Shown here: positions 5,096-5,460 of the stretch, piece after piece
How the letters are laid out: each line of letters opens with the position of its first letter
How positions within the stretch are numbered: position 1 is the stretch's first letter
Origin: Kiritimatiellia bacterium
GTDB taxonomy: Bacteria > Verrucomicrobiota > Kiritimatiellia > B70-G9
Assembly (NCBI GenBank): GCA_012961745.1
Contig: DTYT01000065.1
Location: forward strand, 1-5,460
DNA length: 5,460 bases
Direction of reading: 5' to 3'
Translations under genes and position numbers: made by a program
The notes under the pieces: generated by a model
Told to the model about the DNA's origin: nothing
Databases searched by the model: none
What the model saw: only the letters and a program-made list of their open reading frames with translations

Positions 5096-5446
5096 GGGGG
5101 CGTCCGGATTCGACGTGCAGGTTGAAGTTCCGGTGGCGCGCCGAGGATGCCGGTTGGCCTCGTTAATCATCCGGCGTCAGACACAAACGCCAATCAACAG
5201 TTGGCTCTCGCGGCTTGATGCCGCGACGTCCCGTCGTCGACGCCTGCTAGACGGCCGGGGCGACGGTAGCAGGCTGGTCGGTGTCCGGAGCACCCGTGGA
5301 TACCGGCGAGATCAATGCCTGGGTGCTGGCCGCTCGGGAGCCTGTCCGCCGGCGAGCGAGCGGCGAGAATCAATAGACGGACTACGCGCGTAGAAGCCGG
5401 GATGGACCCTGTGCGGACGGGGGGTCGAATCCCCCCGCCTCCACCA
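5096..5446 (+). ncRNA. ssrA: tmRNA (one-piece, Ala-type), trans-translation RNA
   Basis: Rescues stalled ribosomes: it enters as Ala-tmRNA with SmpB, the ribosome switches to its internal tag frame, and the tagged protein is degraded. Length 351 nt, typical. The acceptor stem GGGGGCG (5096-5102) pairs with CGCCTCC (5436-5442) including the G-U third pair (5098/5440) used by alanyl-tRNA synthetase; A5443 and an encoded CCA follow. The 5' GGATTCGAC is the conserved D-loop sequence. Visible helices are H2 (5115-5121/5408-5414); PK1 (5142-5146/5158-5162 with 5149-5153/5171-5175); H5 (5208-5214/5220-5226) with the tag stop in its loop; PK2 (5231-5236/5261-5266 with 5242-5249/5267-5274); a PK3 stem (5289-5295/5321-5327); and PK4 (5330-5336/5357-5363 with 5344-5348/5378-5382). 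The T loop reads GTCGAAT, with G where T54 is expected. It is cis-complete, not a permuted two-piece form. The remaining 14 bases to the window end show nothing. Confidence 0.97.
5183..5218 (+). other. tmRNA proteolysis-tag reading frame (TNANQQLALAA)
   Basis: Eleven codons and TGA (5216-5218) inside ssrA encode TNANQQLALAA. With the alanine carried by the tmRNA, the full tag would be A-TNANQQLALAA. The C-terminal LAA is the ClpXP-type degron, and the stop sits in the loop of H5 as in other tmRNAs. The frame is placed by AGAC at 5179-5182, which occupies the position of the AGUC that precedes the E. coli resume codon. The resume codon would be ACA (Thr), where GCN (Ala) is the common choice. 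Confidence 0.85.
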
Positions 5447-5460
5447 TCTGTCACGGCCCG

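Noticed and set aside
4953..5454. Open frames on both strands across the tmRNA
   Set aside because: They cross the stop of the repeat-protein gene or run antisense to a fully paired tmRNA structure, and show no protein family features.
1..5460. Mobile elements, CRISPR arrays, defence or toxin-antitoxin genes
   Set aside because: No direct-repeat arrays, transposase, integrase or nuclease motifs were found. The tRNA and tmRNA are possible integration targets, but no duplicated 3' fragment or integrase is visible in the window.

Overview
The window is a compact stretch of bacterial chromosome. The sequence is GC-rich and the intergenic gaps are short. The tmRNA is one-piece and both stable RNAs encode their 3' CCA. 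I see no phage, transposon, plasmid or CRISPR signature. The phylum cannot be fixed from this sequence. From memory of the family, the exported squalene-cyclase-fold protein resembles proteins frequent in Planctomycetota/Verrucomicrobiota and relatives, which is only a weak hint.

Layout. On the minus strand, positions 1-1341 hold a two-gene unit: a DUF62-type S-adenosylmethionine hydrolase (508-1341), followed with an ATGA overlap by the first 170 codons of glucose-6-phosphate isomerase (pgi, 1-511), which runs off the left edge. Divergent from it is a glycerophosphodiester phosphodiesterase (1395-2180, plus). Convergent with that, 7 bp away, is a PduO-type cob(I)alamin adenosyltransferase (2188-2703, minus). 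Divergent again is an inositol-monophosphatase-family phosphatase (2863-3678, plus). The right third is a plus-strand run: tRNA-Arg(ACG) (3766-3842), a secreted prenyltransferase/squalene-cyclase-repeat protein (3865-5034) starting 22 bp after the tRNA, and a complete tmRNA gene, ssrA (5096-5446).

The protein genes are mostly small-molecule housekeeping: sugar phosphate isomerisation, SAM cleavage, glycerophosphodiester and inositol-phosphate hydrolysis, and adenosylcobalamin synthesis. Apart from the overlapping SAM hydrolase/pgi pair they do not form an obvious pathway.

I found no convincing new multi-gene system. The points most worth a second look are the cobalamin adenosyltransferase, which lacks the conserved active-site Phe; the tRNA/exported protein/tmRNA arrangement; the tmRNA with a non-Ala resume codon (ACA, tag TNANQQLALAA) and a G at T-loop position 54; and the apparently leaderless genes with -10-like boxes just upstream of their ATGs.
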